Assembly (NCBI RefSeq): GCF_000521505.1 | Contig: NZ_CP003915.1 | Span: forward strand, 310,001-374,000 | Length of the DNA stretch: 64,000 nucleotides | Origin: Advenella mimigardefordensis DPN7 | GTDB lineage: Bacteria; Pseudomonadota; Gammaproteobacteria; Burkholderiales; Burkholderiaceae_B | Reading direction: 5' to 3' | In this document: one piece after another, positions 8,611-18,170 of the stretch | How the letters are laid out: each line of letters begins with the position of its first letter | How positions within the stretch are numbered: position 1 is the stretch's first letter | The notes under the pieces: generated by a model | What the model was told of the DNA's origin: nothing | Seen by the model: the letters and a program-made list of their open reading frames with translations, nothing else | Database searches by the model: none | Translations under genes and position numbers: made by a program

Positions 8611-9623
8611 TGGTGGTGCCCCTCGGCATCCAGCGCATGACAGGCGGCAAAGTGACCCGGCGTATGCTCGCGCCACACCGGCGCCTGGCTCTGACAGGCT
8701 GCCATGGCCCGGGGACAGCGCGACCTGAACGCGCAACCGATGGTCGGCACCAGCGAGCTGGGCCGCTCTCCGCGGAATACCTGATCGGAACGCTGCCGCT
8801 GTATTTGCGGATCTGGAACAGGAATGGCGGACAGCAGCACTTGTGTATAGGGGTGTAGCGGATTGTGGTACAGCTCTTCACTGGACGCCAGTTCTGCCAT
8901 GGCGCCCATATACATGACGCCCACCCGGTCCGAGACGTATTGCACCATGGAAAGATCATGCGCAATGAACAAAAAGGTGAGCCCGCGTTCCTGCTGCAGG
9001 CGCTGTAATAAGTGAACGATTTGTACCTGGATGGATACATCCAGTGCCGAAATAGGCTCGTCTGCGACGATAAAGGCAGGCTCCAGCGCCAGCGCACGGG
9101 CAATGCCGATACGCTGACGCTGCCCACCGGAAAATTCATGTGGATATCGCCCGACAAACGAGGCGCTCAGGCCCACTTCTTCAAGCAGCATCCCGATGCG
9201 CTGCGCTTTTTCTTTTGGGTCCCGATACAAGCCGTGGATGTCCAGCGGTTCGGCAATCAGGTCAAACACGCTGGCGCGCGGATTCAGGCTGGCATAGGGA
9301 TCCTGAAAGATCATCTGCATATTGCGCTGCACCTGGCGACGTGCTTGCCCCTTAAGGCGATGGATATCCTGCCCGCGAAAGGTAACCTGCCCCTCACTGG
9401 GTTCGTAAAGGCCGAGAATCGTGCGCCCGGTAGTGGACTTGCCGCAGCCGGACTCGCCCACCAGTCCCAGGGTTTCGCCTTCGTGGATATCGAAGGACAC
9501 GCCGTTGATGGCACAAACAGATTGGCGCCGGCCCAGATCAAAGTTTTTCTTCAGATGACGCACCGACACCAGCACCGGACGGTCGGTGTTGGTACAGGCG
9601 GAAGGGGCGGACGCAGTAGTCAT
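8607..9623 (-). CDS. Oligopeptide ABC transporter ATP-binding protein (OppF-like), first gene of operon
   Basis: A 338-residue ABC ATPase. It has Walker [10 protein letters not shown], signature [14 protein letters not shown], Walker [13 protein letters not shown], the switch His in [10 protein letters not shown], and the Opp C-terminal extension ([23 protein letters not shown]). The ATG at 9623 is the first good start after the divergent promoter region; the frame to 9689 adds an implausible N-terminus. The order F-B-C-D-A is unusual, because the two ATPase genes are split by the permeases and the binding protein comes last. Confidence 0.9.
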   Translation of the reverse strand: MTTASAPSACTNTDRPVLVSVRHLKKNFDLGRRQSVCAINGVSFDIHEGETLGLVGESGCGKSTTGRTILGLYEPSEGQVTFRGQDIHRLKGQARRQVQRNMQMIFQDPYASLNPRASVFDLIAEPLDIHGLYRDPKEKAQRIGMLLEEVGLSASFVGRYPHEFSGGQRQRIGIARALALEPAFIVADEPISALDVSIQVQIVHLLQRLQQERGLTFLFIAHDLSMVQYVSDRVGVMYMGAMAELASSEELYHNPLHPYTQVLLSAIPVPDPQIQRQRSDQVFRGERPSSLVPTIGCAFRSRCPRAMAACQSQAPVWREHTPGHFAACHALDAEGHHQ

Positions 9624-9725
9624 TCGATAATAAAAGATTGCCGGCGCAGGCCGGCATGGTATGGGTGTCAGTATCGATATTATATGCAAAGCGCCGGCGG
9701 GGGTATTGCAGTTAGCCCTGATGCT

Positions 9726-10553
9726 ATGATGACGGCGGTATTTTCAAGGGGTTCTGGCAATGGTGTTGTGGCAATGGCGATAGGTCCTTTTTTCTTTGCG
9801 CCCATGGTGCTGGCGGCAATAGCAGGTGTGATAACGCTGCTGGCCGGATGCGCCATTCTCACCCGGCGGGTCAGCCCGCAGTTCGACCACTGGCCCTGGC
9901 TGACGATGCTGATGGTGCTGGCCAGCGCCCGGCTGGGCTTTGTGATTCGTCACTGGGAAAGTTTCTTTACAGAGCCCTGGCGCATCTTCTATTTCTGGCA
10001 GGGCGGATTTGATATCGCCTGGGCGATCGCCGCGGCGGTCGTGTCGCTGGTACTGTTGCAGGGCTGGCGCCTGCGCGCGCTGGGCGGCGTGCTGCTTGGC
10101 CTGGTGGCGGCGGTGATGGCTGCGCTGGCATTACTGGTACCCGGGCCACTGGCTCAGCCGATGCCTGCCGTGGCACTGCCCGATATGGGCGGCCAACTGC
10201 ATCCACTGCAGCGGTCTGGCGAGCAAAAGGTGGTTATCAATCTGTGGGCCACCTGGTGCGGCCCATGCCGCCGTGAAATGCCCATGCTTGAACAGGCAGC
10301 CCGCCAGAACCCCGATGTACGGTTTTTGTTTGTGAACCAGGGTGAGTCGGCTGCCCGGATTGAGCGCTACTTACAGCAGGAGGGGCTGGATCTGAAGCAG
10401 TGGATCCGCCTGGATCCCGATTCGACGCTGTCGGCTCAGTTTCGCACGCGCGGTCTGCCCACCACCTTGTTCTTTAACGACAACACACTGCAGCGCACGC
10501 ACGTGGGCGAGATCAGCCGCGAAGTGCTGAGCGAAAAACTGAACGGTCTGTAA
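9726..10553 (+). CDS. Membrane-anchored TlpA-like thioredoxin with Lgt-like N-terminal helices
   Basis: About 275 residues. The N-terminal half has three or four membrane helices, including a block (ARLGFVIRHWESFF, then IFYFWQGGF) that resembles part of prolipoprotein diacylglyceryl transferase (Lgt). The C-terminal half is a thioredoxin fold with WATWCGPCRREMP (CxxC), a cis-Pro GLPTTLFF, and a periplasm-facing TlpA/ResA arrangement. It likely supplies reducing equivalents to periplasmic disulfides, for example in cytochrome or envelope maturation. The start is uncertain: ATGs at 9726 and 9774 and a GTG at 9768 are in frame, none with a strong ribosome site. It is divergent from the opp-like operon. 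Confidence 0.75.
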   Translation: MMTAVFSRGSGNGVVAMAIGPFFFAPMVLAAIAGVITLLAGCAILTRRVSPQFDHWPWLTMLMVLASARLGFVIRHWESFFTEPWRIFYFWQGGFDIAWAIAAAVVSLVLLQGWRLRALGGVLLGLVAAVMAALALLVPGPLAQPMPAVALPDMGGQLHPLQRSGEQKVVINLWATWCGPCRREMPMLEQAARQNPDVRFLFVNQGESAARIERYLQQEGLDLKQWIRLDPDSTLSAQFRTRGLPTTLFFNDNTLQRTHVGEISREVLSEKLNGL

Positions 10554-10710
10554 CAAGACCGACTTTAGCCGGAGGGCTGGTGTGCGCTGCGGGCACCGCT
10601 TGTGAGGTTATTGCCGTTATTGCCATCAGCAGCTTGCCCCCGGGGTGAGCGTTGACTGCAACCGATGGTGGGGCTACCCCGAAACGCGGGTGGCCTCCTG
10701 GAACGACATG

Positions 10711-11967
10711 TTACGCGGCCGGTGTGGCCGGGCCGGGCGTGACCACCTTCATGGTTCGGCGCATCAGTGGTGGTGTCAGGGCTGCAAATACCAGCATCAG
10801 CAGGCCGTTCATGACGCACAGGGCAGCCAGACCCCAATGGACATACACCAGCTTGAACAGCTCAATGCCCACTGCCTGTATCAGCATCATGATCAGGCTC
10901 ATGACGGCGGCCACGACACCTTTGGGCTGATCGGAGGCCATCAGGGTAAAGCGATACAGAACCGCAAAGGTAATGCCCTGAGCAAACGCTGAAAGCGCCA
11001 GTCCGGTAACCAGAAGCAGGTATTCGATAGAAGGTATAAAACCGGCCAGAATCAGCAGGATACCTCCTGCGATCATCAGCGGGATGGAAAAATACACCGA
11101 TTGCCCCACCGGAAAGCGCGGCGCATACCTGGCCAGCGCCAGATTGCCGACGATCAGGCTGATGAAAATAGGTAATTGGGACAACCCGTAACCCATATTG
11201 GACAAGCCCATATCCTTGATCAGAAAAACCGGCGATAGGCCGATCCAGACCAGCATGGGCAGCACGATCAAGGGAAAATAAAGTGTCAACTGCATGAACA
11301 GTTTGTTTTTGAACACTTGCCGGTATTGCTGCCAGATTTGAGCCGGCGACACTTTGGGCTGAGCCAGATTGACGGTTTCGGGCATGTGCAGAAACAGTCC
11401 CACCAGCGAGACACAGGCGAGAGCGCCAATAATGACAAAGCCCCAGTGCCACGACACCACGCTGATCAGGGCTGCGCCGGCCAGCGGACCCAGCAGGGGC
11501 GCGACCATGGAAATATTGGCCATCAGCGCCATTACGCGAATCGCGGTGAGCTCTTCAAACGCCTCCTGGATACTGACATAGCCCACGGCGGCAATAAAGC
11601 ATAGCCCCATGCCCTGCAGAAAACGCAGCACCATAAACCATTCGATGGTGGGGGCCAGCAGAATCAGAAAATTGGTTGCGATGAAATACAGCACGCCTGC
11701 CAGCATGACGCGGCGTCGCCCGTAGCGGTCGGACAAAGGTCCGATCAGCCAGGTCAGGGAGGCGCCGCCCAGAATATACAGCGACATGGACGAGGCCACC
11801 CAGGCGTCGTCTACGCCATATTCAGCGGTGATGGTAAGCATGGCGGGCTGAACCATGTCATTGCCGATATAGGCGGACAGTTCATATAGCACCATGGCCA
11901 GGGGAAACAGCAGCATGGAAAGGCTGAGGAGCCGTTTGTCGGAGGACGTGCGCGAAGTGGGGGGCAT
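10711..11967 (-). CDS. mdfA: MFS multidrug efflux transporter, MdfA-like
   Basis: A 418-residue, 12-helix major facilitator protein. It closely follows E. coli MdfA. The first helix contains LYELSAYIGNDMVQP, with acidic residues Glu29 and Asp37 matching the Glu26/Asp34 pair that couples drug and proton transport. The MFS motif A is GPLSDRYGRRRVM, and the FLQGMGLCFIAAVGYVSIQEAFEE segment is also MdfA-specific. It exports cationic and neutral drugs in exchange for protons. The start is at 11967, since the open frame beyond it lies in the divergent promoter region of fpr. Confidence 0.88.
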   Translation of the reverse strand: MPPTSRTSSDKRLLSLSMLLFPLAMVLYELSAYIGNDMVQPAMLTITAEYGVDDAWVASSMSLYILGGASLTWLIGPLSDRYGRRRVMLAGVLYFIATNFLILLAPTIEWFMVLRFLQGMGLCFIAAVGYVSIQEAFEELTAIRVMALMANISMVAPLLGPLAGAALISVVSWHWGFVIIGALACVSLVGLFLHMPETVNLAQPKVSPAQIWQQYRQVFKNKLFMQLTLYFPLIVLPMLVWIGLSPVFLIKDMGLSNMGYGLSQLPIFISLIVGNLALARYAPRFPVGQSVYFSIPLMIAGGILLILAGFIPSIEYLLLVTGLALSAFAQGITFAVLYRFTLMASDQPKGVVAAVMSLIMMLIQAVGIELFKLVYVHWGLAALCVMNGLLMLVFAALTPPLMRRTMKVVTPGPATPAA

Positions 11968-12077
11968 GGGAGATACAACCAGGAAGATGTGCCGAATTAT
12001 ACCAAGGCGGCGGTGCGGCGGTGATTTAACCACTAAAATAAAGGGTTCTTTGATCAGTGACAAGTGTTGCGCCTAGT

Positions 12078-12094
12078 ACAATTGCAATAATTGT
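12078..12094 (+). promoter_or_regulatory. Inverted repeat in the mdfA-fpr divergent region
   Basis: ACAATT-GCAAT-AATTGT, perfect 6-base arms around a 5-base centre, 40 bases before the fpr start. It could be an operator for fpr or mdfA. No regulator is identified, so this is only a candidate. Confidence 0.3.
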
Positions 12095-12134
12095 CCATTC
12101 TGTGTTTTTTATTCCCCTGAAGGTACGTTTTACG

Positions 12135-12908
12135 ATGGCCGCATTTCTGGAAGGCAAAGTCCTTAGCATCCACCACTGGACAGACCGTCTGTTCAGCTTT
12201 ACCACCACCCGTGATCAGGCATTGCGTTTTTCCAACGGGCATTTCACCATGATCGGTCTGCCTGTGAATGGCAAACCTTTGCTGCGTGCATATAGTATTG
12301 CCAGCGCCAATTACGAAGATCATCTGGAATTCCTCAGCATCAAGGTGCCCGACGGCCCGCTTACCTCGCGCCTGCAGCATATCAAGGTGGGTGACAGCAT
12401 CATCGTGGGCCGCAAGCCTACCGGAACGCTGCTGGTGGATTATCTGCTGCCCGGCAAACGCCTGTATATGCTGGCCACCGGAACAGGATTGGCTCCCTTC
12501 ATGAGCCTGATTCGCGACCCGGAAACCTACGAGCGGTTTGATGAAGTGATCCTGGTGCATGGCGTGCGTTTTGTCAACGAATTGTGCTATCACGACTACA
12601 TTACGAATGAATTGCCCAAACACGAGTTTCTGGGTGAAATGGTCTCCGAGAAGCTCAAGTACTACCCAACCGTTACGCGTGAACCCTTCCGCAATGAAGG
12701 CCGCATCACCGCGCTGCTGGAGTCCGGTAAGCTGTTTACCGATCTGGGCGTGCCCGCGCTGGATCCGGAGACAGACCGCGCCATGATTTGCGGCAGTCCC
12801 GAAATGCTGCGTGACCTGAAAACGGCGCTGGAGCGTCGTGGTTTCAGTGAAGGCAACACCTCGCGTCCCGGTGCATTTGTGATTGAACGGGCGTTTGCCG
12901 ATCAGTAA
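12135..12908 (+). CDS. fpr: Ferredoxin--NADP(+) reductase
   Basis: A 257-residue flavoprotein. The FAD-binding signature RAYSIAS is at about residues 54-60, the NADP-binding ATGTGLAPFMSLIRDP at about 114-129 and CGSPEMLRDL near 222. The C-terminus ending in FVIERAFADQ is typical of the bacterial Fpr subclass. It moves electrons between NADPH and ferredoxin or flavodoxin in the cytosol. The GAAGGT site before the ATG at 12135 decides the start. Fpr is often induced under oxidative stress; the regulator here is unknown. Confidence 0.92.
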   Translation: MAAFLEGKVLSIHHWTDRLFSFTTTRDQALRFSNGHFTMIGLPVNGKPLLRAYSIASANYEDHLEFLSIKVPDGPLTSRLQHIKVGDSIIVGRKPTGTLLVDYLLPGKRLYMLATGTGLAPFMSLIRDPETYERFDEVILVHGVRFVNELCYHDYITNELPKHEFLGEMVSEKLKYYPTVTREPFRNEGRITALLESGKLFTDLGVPALDPETDRAMICGSPEMLRDLKTALERRGFSEGNTSRPGAFVIERAFADQ

Positions 12909-12922
12909 GCCGGTCGGTCAAC

Positions 12923-12951
12923 CCCCTCAGGCGCCTCTGCACCTGAGGGGT
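12923..12951 (+). terminator. Hairpin after fpr
   Basis: CCCCTCAGG and CCTGAGGGG form a perfect 9-bp stem 14 bases past the fpr stop. Only a short T run follows, so termination efficiency is uncertain. Confidence 0.55.
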
Positions 12952-12970
12952 CTGCCAGGACATGCAATTA

Positions 12971-13008
12971 GTGCTATTAGTGCTTGTCAGTGCTATTAGT
13001 GCTTGTCA
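12971..13008 (+). repeat. 19-bp direct tandem duplication
   Basis: Two perfect adjacent copies of GTGCTATTAGTGCTTGTCA in the gap between fpr and the helicase gene. ATTAGTGCT also occurs just upstream, suggesting nested slippage events. No gene is present in the gap. Confidence 0.9.
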
Positions 13009-13113
13009 GTGCGGTAATACGTCATAGCCTCATTGCTGCGTCACCATTACATATCGGATGGCAGCAAGCAGGCCGGCCGGGCGTTAGCACAGAAGACTGC
13101 AACTGCAACGTGC

Positions 13114-14964
13114 CTACGCCAACTCCCGAGCCGGCCTGAACAGCGTCAGTGACTTGCGCGCCCGGGTGCAGGCAACGTAATACCGGTTGCGCTCTACATC
13201 GGGGGCGTCGGTCTGGTTACGGAAAGTCGTGTCTGCCGTGTCATAGACCAGTACATGGTCATATTCATGGCCTTTGGCTTCGGTGACGGTAAGCAGGGGC
13301 ACGCCACCGCGGGTGCTGCAACGGGCGGCCACCGTGGTCAGCAGAGCGGGCCACGCCTGTATGGCTATCGGGTTTAGCTGCAGGTACATCAATAATCCTT
13401 CCCAGCCCTGTAGCAGTGATTCGTCCAGTAATCGCTGGGGTGTGGTCAGGTTCCTGAACAGATCGGCCTGCCGGGCGAATGCCTGCAGCGTTTCCGCGGC
13501 GCCGGCATCCGGTGCGCAGGGCGCTGTCAGCCATTGTTGCAGGGCATGCTTCAGGCTGGGGGCGAACACCGGTACGCGCGCAGCAATCCAGTTTTCCATA
13601 TACATACGCAGATTGATCGGCGTTAACCGGGCTTGCGCCAATTCACGCACTGTATCGGGTGCCAGGCAGCCCGGCAGCGACAAGAACTGAAGCAAAGCCA
13701 GCGGCAGCGTGCGCAAGGGGGTGGTGGCTTGCGGAAAACGCAAGGCATACAGCAGCGTGGCAATGCCCATGGCCGGTGTACTGGCTAGCGGCCAGGCCAG
13801 TTTGATAGGGACCGGGGCGTGGCATAGCAGTGAAAAAGCCGCACGAATCCGGTCCGGACCATGCCGGCAGATGATGCTTTGTTTGCCCAGAGGCGCCAGT
13901 GCACCGGCGTTGTCCCAACTGCCGCTGCAGACCATCACCGGTGTATCCGCAACGATACCGGAGGTAATGGCGCGCCGGGTGAGTTCACCTGCCAGCCGGG
14001 CCAGTTCGGTGCCGAAACGGTAGCTGGTCAGACTGTTGACCCGTCTGGCGGAGAAATCCCGGACAAAGGCATCAAACACCAGTTCCGTATTGGCGCCACG
14101 CCAGGCAAAAATGGTCTGGTAGCGATCGCCTACCGCCATCAGCCGGTGGGCGTGCTGGCCGATGCGGGACAGCAGCAGCAACTGCAGGGGTGTGGTGTCG
14201 TGAAACTCGTCGATCAGAATATACCGGTAGGCGGCGGCATTGCCCGGCAACTCGGCGCCATTGTCCAGCGCCTCAAGCAAATCATAGGCGGCCTCCGATA
14301 CCAGGCGAAAACCGTACATGCCCTTGCTATGCTCCGGCTTATAGACAGGATCCAGCAGCGTGTCGTCCGGTTCAGAAGCTTCGGGTTTCCAGTGGGCGCG
14401 CAGGGCATCATAGCGGCGGAACACGGCGCGCACCAGCTCGGGGGGATGGTGCAGGCCATCGCCGAAAGCGGCCTGTTCGTCCTCCGCCGACTCGGCCTGC
14501 CAGGCCAGGGATGCCCGGTAATAATCCAGGTCGGACATGAGTTTTTCCATGGCGTCTATCGACAGGGCGGGCGCCTGCAGCATCACAGCGTCGTCTTCTT
14601 CTGATGAAGCTTGCAGGTCCTGGCAGACTTCACTCACCAGATCCGGCAGCAGATCGCTCACAATGGCCTGCCGGTCAAGCACATAGCGTTCATCGCCCAG
14701 ACGCCGCAACAGAAAGTGCGCCAGACCGTCGATGGTAAAGATATGCAGATTCGGGTTGGATACCGGTTCCAGGTTCCGTGCGCGCATATAGTTCTGCAGA
14801 ACATCACGGCCGGCACGACTGAAGGTGACCAGCAGTGTACGGCCCTGGGTTACACATTGCTCCGCTTCCCGGGCAATCAGCGTGGTTTTGCCGCTGCCGG
14901 CAACCCCTTCGATCAGCAGGGCACGATCAGGGTATTGGTCGAACAGAAGAGGAGCACTTACCAT
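13114..14964 (-). CDS. UvrD/Rep-like superfamily I helicase (ATP-dependent)
   Basis: A 616-residue protein. It has Walker A GVAGSGKTT at residues 19-27, motif Ia TFSRAGRDVL, motif II as DEFHDTTP (His where UvrD has Gln), motif III GDRYQTIFAWRGA, motif IV-type SYRFGTELA, motif V TEAKGHEYDHVLVYD and motif VI YYVACTRARKSL. This order is that of PcrA/UvrD/Rep-like DNA helicases, but at ~616 residues it is shorter than UvrD (~720). It is therefore likely a specialised relative with reduced 1B/2B insertions. Cellular role unknown. It is monocistronic. Confidence 0.82.
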   Translation of the reverse strand: MVSAPLLFDQYPDRALLIEGVAGSGKTTLIAREAEQCVTQGRTLLVTFSRAGRDVLQNYMRARNLEPVSNPNLHIFTIDGLAHFLLRRLGDERYVLDRQAIVSDLLPDLVSEVCQDLQASSEEDDAVMLQAPALSIDAMEKLMSDLDYYRASLAWQAESAEDEQAAFGDGLHHPPELVRAVFRRYDALRAHWKPEASEPDDTLLDPVYKPEHSKGMYGFRLVSEAAYDLLEALDNGAELPGNAAAYRYILIDEFHDTTPLQLLLLSRIGQHAHRLMAVGDRYQTIFAWRGANTELVFDAFVRDFSARRVNSLTSYRFGTELARLAGELTRRAITSGIVADTPVMVCSGSWDNAGALAPLGKQSIICRHGPDRIRAAFSLLCHAPVPIKLAWPLASTPAMGIATLLYALRFPQATTPLRTLPLALLQFLSLPGCLAPDTVRELAQARLTPINLRMYMENWIAARVPVFAPSLKHALQQWLTAPCAPDAGAAETLQAFARQADLFRNLTTPQRLLDESLLQGWEGLLMYLQLNPIAIQAWPALLTTVAARCSTRGGVPLLTVTEAKGHEYDHVLVYDTADTTFRNQTDAPDVERNRYYVACTRARKSLTLFRPARELA

Positions 14965-15143
14965 ATTGAAAATAAATAAAAAATCAACCGCGTTAATGTG
15001 TACCGAAAGTAAATTCTCAAATAACTGTTACTGTCTTGAGGCTGTCTACCGGAGTCGTCATAATAGCAATAATCGGGGTAAGGAGCGGCCAAATTCCGAA
15101 GCCGCCCAGCCCGCCATCAACAAATCATTAATCAGGAGCCAAT

Positions 15144-17318
15144 ATGACCGACCGTACCCAGGTTCACAGCCTGCAAATCGCCACCGTGCTGAAAAATTTC
15201 ATAGATCAGGAAGCCCTGCCGGGCACTGGCGTGGACGCCGATGCGTTCTGGAAGGGGGTAGATGCGCTGATCAATGACCTGGCGCCGGAAAACAAGGCGC
15301 TGCTGGCCGAACGTGACCGCATCCAGGCAAAAATGGATGAATGGTACCGGCAGCACCCCGGCAATATTGCCGATATGCAGGCCTATAAAGCCTTCCTCAA
15401 GGAAATCGGCTACCTGAAAGATGCGCCAGCGACCGTGCAGGTCAATACCAGCAATGTTGATTATGAAATTACCAACCAGGCCGGCCCGCAACTGGTTGTG
15501 CCCATTACCAACGCCCGTTATGCCCTGAACGCGGCCAATGCCCGTTGGGGTAGCCTGTATGATGCCCTGTACGGCACCGACGCGCTCAGCGAAGAAGATG
15601 GTGCAACCCGTGATGGCGGCTATAACCCCAAACGCGGCGAAAAAGTTATTGCCTTTGCCCGTGATTTTCTGGATCAGACCATCCCGCTGCAAAACGGTTC
15701 ACACAAAGATGCTACCGCCTATACAGCAGAAAACGGTGCGCTCTCAGTCACCCTGGCCGACGGCAGCAAAACTACACTGGCCGATGCCGACCTGTATCTG
15801 GGCCACCGCGGTGACGCGGCCGCGCCCGAAGCGCTGGTTTTTCGTCAGAACGGCCTGCATTTTGAAGTGCAGATCGACAAAACCAATCCGATTGGCAAAC
15901 AGGACAAGGCAGGCGTCAAAGATGTTCTGCTCGAAGCCGCCCTGTCTACCATTATGGACTGCGAAGACTCGATTGCAGCAGTGGATGCCGAAGATAAAGT
16001 GCTGGTGTATCGCAACTGGCTGGGCCTGATGAATGGCACATTGGCCGAAGAAGTGACCAAAGGCGGCAAAACCTTTACCCGCAAACTGAATCCCGATCGC
16101 CAGTACACAGCCAAGGACGGCAAACCAGCAACGCTGGCCGGCCGCTCGCTCATGTTCATCCGTAACGTGGGCCACCTGATGACCAACCCTGCCATTCTGG
16201 ACAAGGACGGCAACGAAACGCCCGAAGGTATTCTGGACGCGATCTTCACCAGCCTGGTCGCCATGCACGATCTGAAACGCGAAGGCGGCAACTCACGCAA
16301 GGGTTCCATCTATATTGTGAAACCCAAAATGCACGGCCCCGATGAAGTGGCGTTTGCCAGCAAACTGTTTGGTCGCACCGAACAGCTGCTCGGCCTGGCA
16401 CCCAACACTATCAAAATGGGTGTGATGGACGAAGAGCGCCGCACCAGCGCCAATCTGAAAGCGTGTATCGCAGCAGCGGCCGATCGCGTGGCCTTCATCA
16501 ACACCGGGTTCCTGGATCGTACCGGTGACGAAATGCACACCTCCATGGAAGCGGGCCCCATGATTCGCAAAGGGGACATGAAAAAGTCATCCTGGATCGA
16601 CGCTTACGAAAAACGTAATGTGCTGTTTGGTCTGGCTTGCGGCCTGCAGGGCAAATCGCAAATCGGTAAAGGCATGTGGGCCATGCCCGACCTGATGGCC
16701 GATATGCTGGCGCAAAAAGGCGCGCAACTGAAGGCCGGTGCCAATACGGCATGGGTACCTTCGCCAACGGCAGCAACCCTGCATGCCCTGCACTATCACC
16801 AGACTGACGTAGTGCAAGTACAGAATGGGTTGAAAAATGACACTGACGAACGTCTGGACGCCTTGCTGACCATTCCGGTTGCCGACAACACCAACTGGTC
16901 TGATGCCGAGAAACAGCAGGAACTGGATAACAATGCCCAGGGTATTCTGGGTTACGTGGTGCGCTGGGTTGACCAGGGTGTTGGTTGCTCCAAAGTGCCC
17001 GATATCCATAACGTTGGCCTGATGGAAGACCGTGCGACGTTGCGTATTTCCAGCCAGCATATGGCGAACTGGCTGCGTCACGGTATTGTGACCGAAGCCC
17101 AGGTGATGGAAACCATGCAACGCATGGCCGGTGTGGTGGATAAACAGAACGAAGGCGATGCGCTGTATCGTCCGATGGTCGGCCATTTTGATACCTCACC
17201 TGCTTTCCTGGCCGCATGCGATCTGGTCTTCAAAGGTGTGCAGCAGCCTAACGGCTACACCGAGCCACTGCTGCATCAATGGCGTCAGAAAGCGAAACAG
17301 CAGTACGGCATTAAGTAA
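15144..17318 (+). CDS. glcB: Malate synthase G
   Basis: A 724-residue enzyme, the length of E. coli GlcB (723). It condenses glyoxylate and acetyl-CoA to malate in the glyoxylate bypass. Supporting segments are [19 protein letters not shown] with the active-site region, [16 protein letters not shown] (catalytic Glu), [16 protein letters not shown] (Asp) and [23 protein letters not shown]. The start has AGGAGCC six bases upstream. It is monocistronic with a strong terminator. No glc or aceA gene is adjacent. Confidence 0.96.
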   Translation: MTDRTQVHSLQIATVLKNFIDQEALPGTGVDADAFWKGVDALINDLAPENKALLAERDRIQAKMDEWYRQHPGNIADMQAYKAFLKEIGYLKDAPATVQVNTSNVDYEITNQAGPQLVVPITNARYALNAANARWGSLYDALYGTDALSEEDGATRDGGYNPKRGEKVIAFARDFLDQTIPLQNGSHKDATAYTAENGALSVTLADGSKTTLADADLYLGHRGDAAAPEALVFRQNGLHFEVQIDKTNPIGKQDKAGVKDVLLEAALSTIMDCEDSIAAVDAEDKVLVYRNWLGLMNGTLAEEVTKGGKTFTRKLNPDRQYTAKDGKPATLAGRSLMFIRNVGHLMTNPAILDKDGNETPEGILDAIFTSLVAMHDLKREGGNSRKGSIYIVKPKMHGPDEVAFASKLFGRTEQLLGLAPNTIKMGVMDEERRTSANLKACIAAAADRVAFINTGFLDRTGDEMHTSMEAGPMIRKGDMKKSSWIDAYEKRNVLFGLACGLQGKSQIGKGMWAMPDLMADMLAQKGAQLKAGANTAWVPSPTAATLHALHYHQTDVVQVQNGLKNDTDERLDALLTIPVADNTNWSDAEKQQELDNNAQGILGYVVRWVDQGVGCSKVPDIHNVGLMEDRATLRISSQHMANWLRHGIVTEAQVMETMQRMAGVVDKQNEGDALYRPMVGHFDTSPAFLAACDLVFKGVQQPNGYTEPLLHQWRQKAKQQYGIK

Positions 17319-17332
17319 GATACGGCGTATTG

Positions 17333-17355
17333 GCCCGCGCTGTTTGTGCGCGGGC
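17333..17355 (+). terminator. GC-rich hairpin just after glcB
   Basis: GCCCGCGC and GCGCGGGC form an 8-bp stem with a 7-base loop 15 bases past the stop. There is no T run, so it is a 3'-end stabilising stem or weak terminator ahead of the stronger one at 17381. Confidence 0.45.
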
Positions 17356-17380
17356 TGGCGTGCCGAATCAGTCGTGCTCG

Positions 17381-17431
17381 AATGCACCTTAACAGCTGGA
17401 TGAATAATCCGCTGTTTAGGTGCATTTTTTT
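17381..17431 (+). terminator. Strong Rho-independent terminator of glcB
   Basis: AATGCACCTTAACAGC pairs with GCTGTTTAGGTGCATT (one mismatch in 16 bp), with a 14-base loop, followed by an uninterrupted T tract. It separates glcB from the TA module. Confidence 0.88.
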
Positions 17432-17493
17432 ATGGGACTGGGTTGGGGAAAAGTATGGGCTGCTATGGTCGAACCTTGTTGATCCTGACAGAT

Positions 17494-17505
17494 CATTGTA
17501 CAATG
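17494..17505 (+). promoter_or_regulatory. YefM operator overlapping the -10 element
   Basis: Perfect palindrome CATTGTACAATG with the TGTACA core known for YefM-YoeB operators. A -10-like TACAAT lies within it at 17499-17504, so antitoxin binding would block the promoter. It lies 26 bases before the antitoxin start. Confidence 0.7.
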
Positions 17506-17530
17506 TTGGGTAATTAATTTGGAGATAACC

Positions 17531-17782
17531 ATGAGAACCGTTAGCTATAGTCAAGCCAGGCAGAACCTGTCGGCCACAATGATTCAGGCTGCAGAGGATA
17601 AGGCGCCTGTTTTGATCACGCGCCAGAATGGCGATGCCTGCGTTCTGATGTCGCTGGAAGAATACAACTCGCTGCAGGAAACCGCTTACTTGCTCCAGTC
17701 TCCCGCCAATGCCCGGCGATTAATGGACTCTATCGAGAATCTGAAAAGTGGTAATGCCAGAGAAAGAGGGTTGATTGAGTGA
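17531..17782 (+). CDS. yefM: Type II antitoxin, Phd/YefM family
   Basis: An 83-residue antitoxin. The N-terminus ([15 protein letters not shown]) is the Phd/YefM DNA-binding domain with the usual [23 protein letters not shown]. The C-terminal ~30 residues ([18 protein letters not shown]) form the toxin-neutralising helix. GGAGAT precedes the ATG at 17531, which I prefer over the in-frame ATG at 17519. It overlaps yoeB by 4 bases. It binds the palindrome upstream and represses its own operon. Confidence 0.93.
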   Translation: MRTVSYSQARQNLSATMIQAAEDKAPVLITRQNGDACVLMSLEEYNSLQETAYLLQSPANARRLMDSIENLKSGNARERGLIE

Positions 17783-18033
17783 AGCTGAAGTGGTCGGAAG
17801 AAGCGTGGGAAGACTATTTGTACTGGCAGGACGCCGATAAACGAATGGTTAAAAAAATAAACGACCTGTTGAACGATACCTGCCGTACGCCATTTGAAGG
17901 TATTGGCAAACCCGAGCCACTACGACATCATCTTGTCGGTTATTGGTCAAGACGGATTACCTTGGAGCACAGGTTGGTCTATGCCGTGGCTGATGATGCT
18001 TTATTGATCGCCGCCTGTCGTTATCATTATTGA
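17779..18033 (+). CDS. yoeB: Type II toxin YoeB, ribosome-dependent mRNA interferase
   Basis: Exactly 84 residues, as in E. coli YoeB, and very similar throughout. Catalytic residues Glu46, Arg65, His83 and the C-terminal Tyr84 (CRYHY) are all present, so the toxin looks intact. It cleaves mRNA at the ribosomal A site when free of YefM. It starts with GTG inside the antitoxin stop (GTGA), a 4-base overlap that couples translation. Confidence 0.95.
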   Translation: MKLKWSEEAWEDYLYWQDADKRMVKKINDLLNDTCRTPFEGIGKPEPLRHHLVGYWSRRITLEHRLVYAVADDALLIAACRYHY

Positions 18034-18170
18034 TAGAACCGCGCTCTGTAACTGTTCATTTCGATCATCTGTCTTTGCCCTGGCGTGTTATGCTGAAAGC
18101 TGGATGCAGGAAGATTGAACGCTATTTCAGTCATCCTGTCACCCCAACCTGAAACAATGAAGAACAGACC

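Noticed and set aside
9012..9725. N-terminal extension of the TlpA-like frame back to 9012
   Set aside because: The extension runs antisense through the OppF-like gene and carries no membrane or signal features; the real protein begins around 9726-9774.
16498..17217. 239-codon minus-strand frame within malate synthase
   Set aside because: Antisense shadow of glcB, with a Pro/Arg/Ser-rich product and no recognisable motifs.
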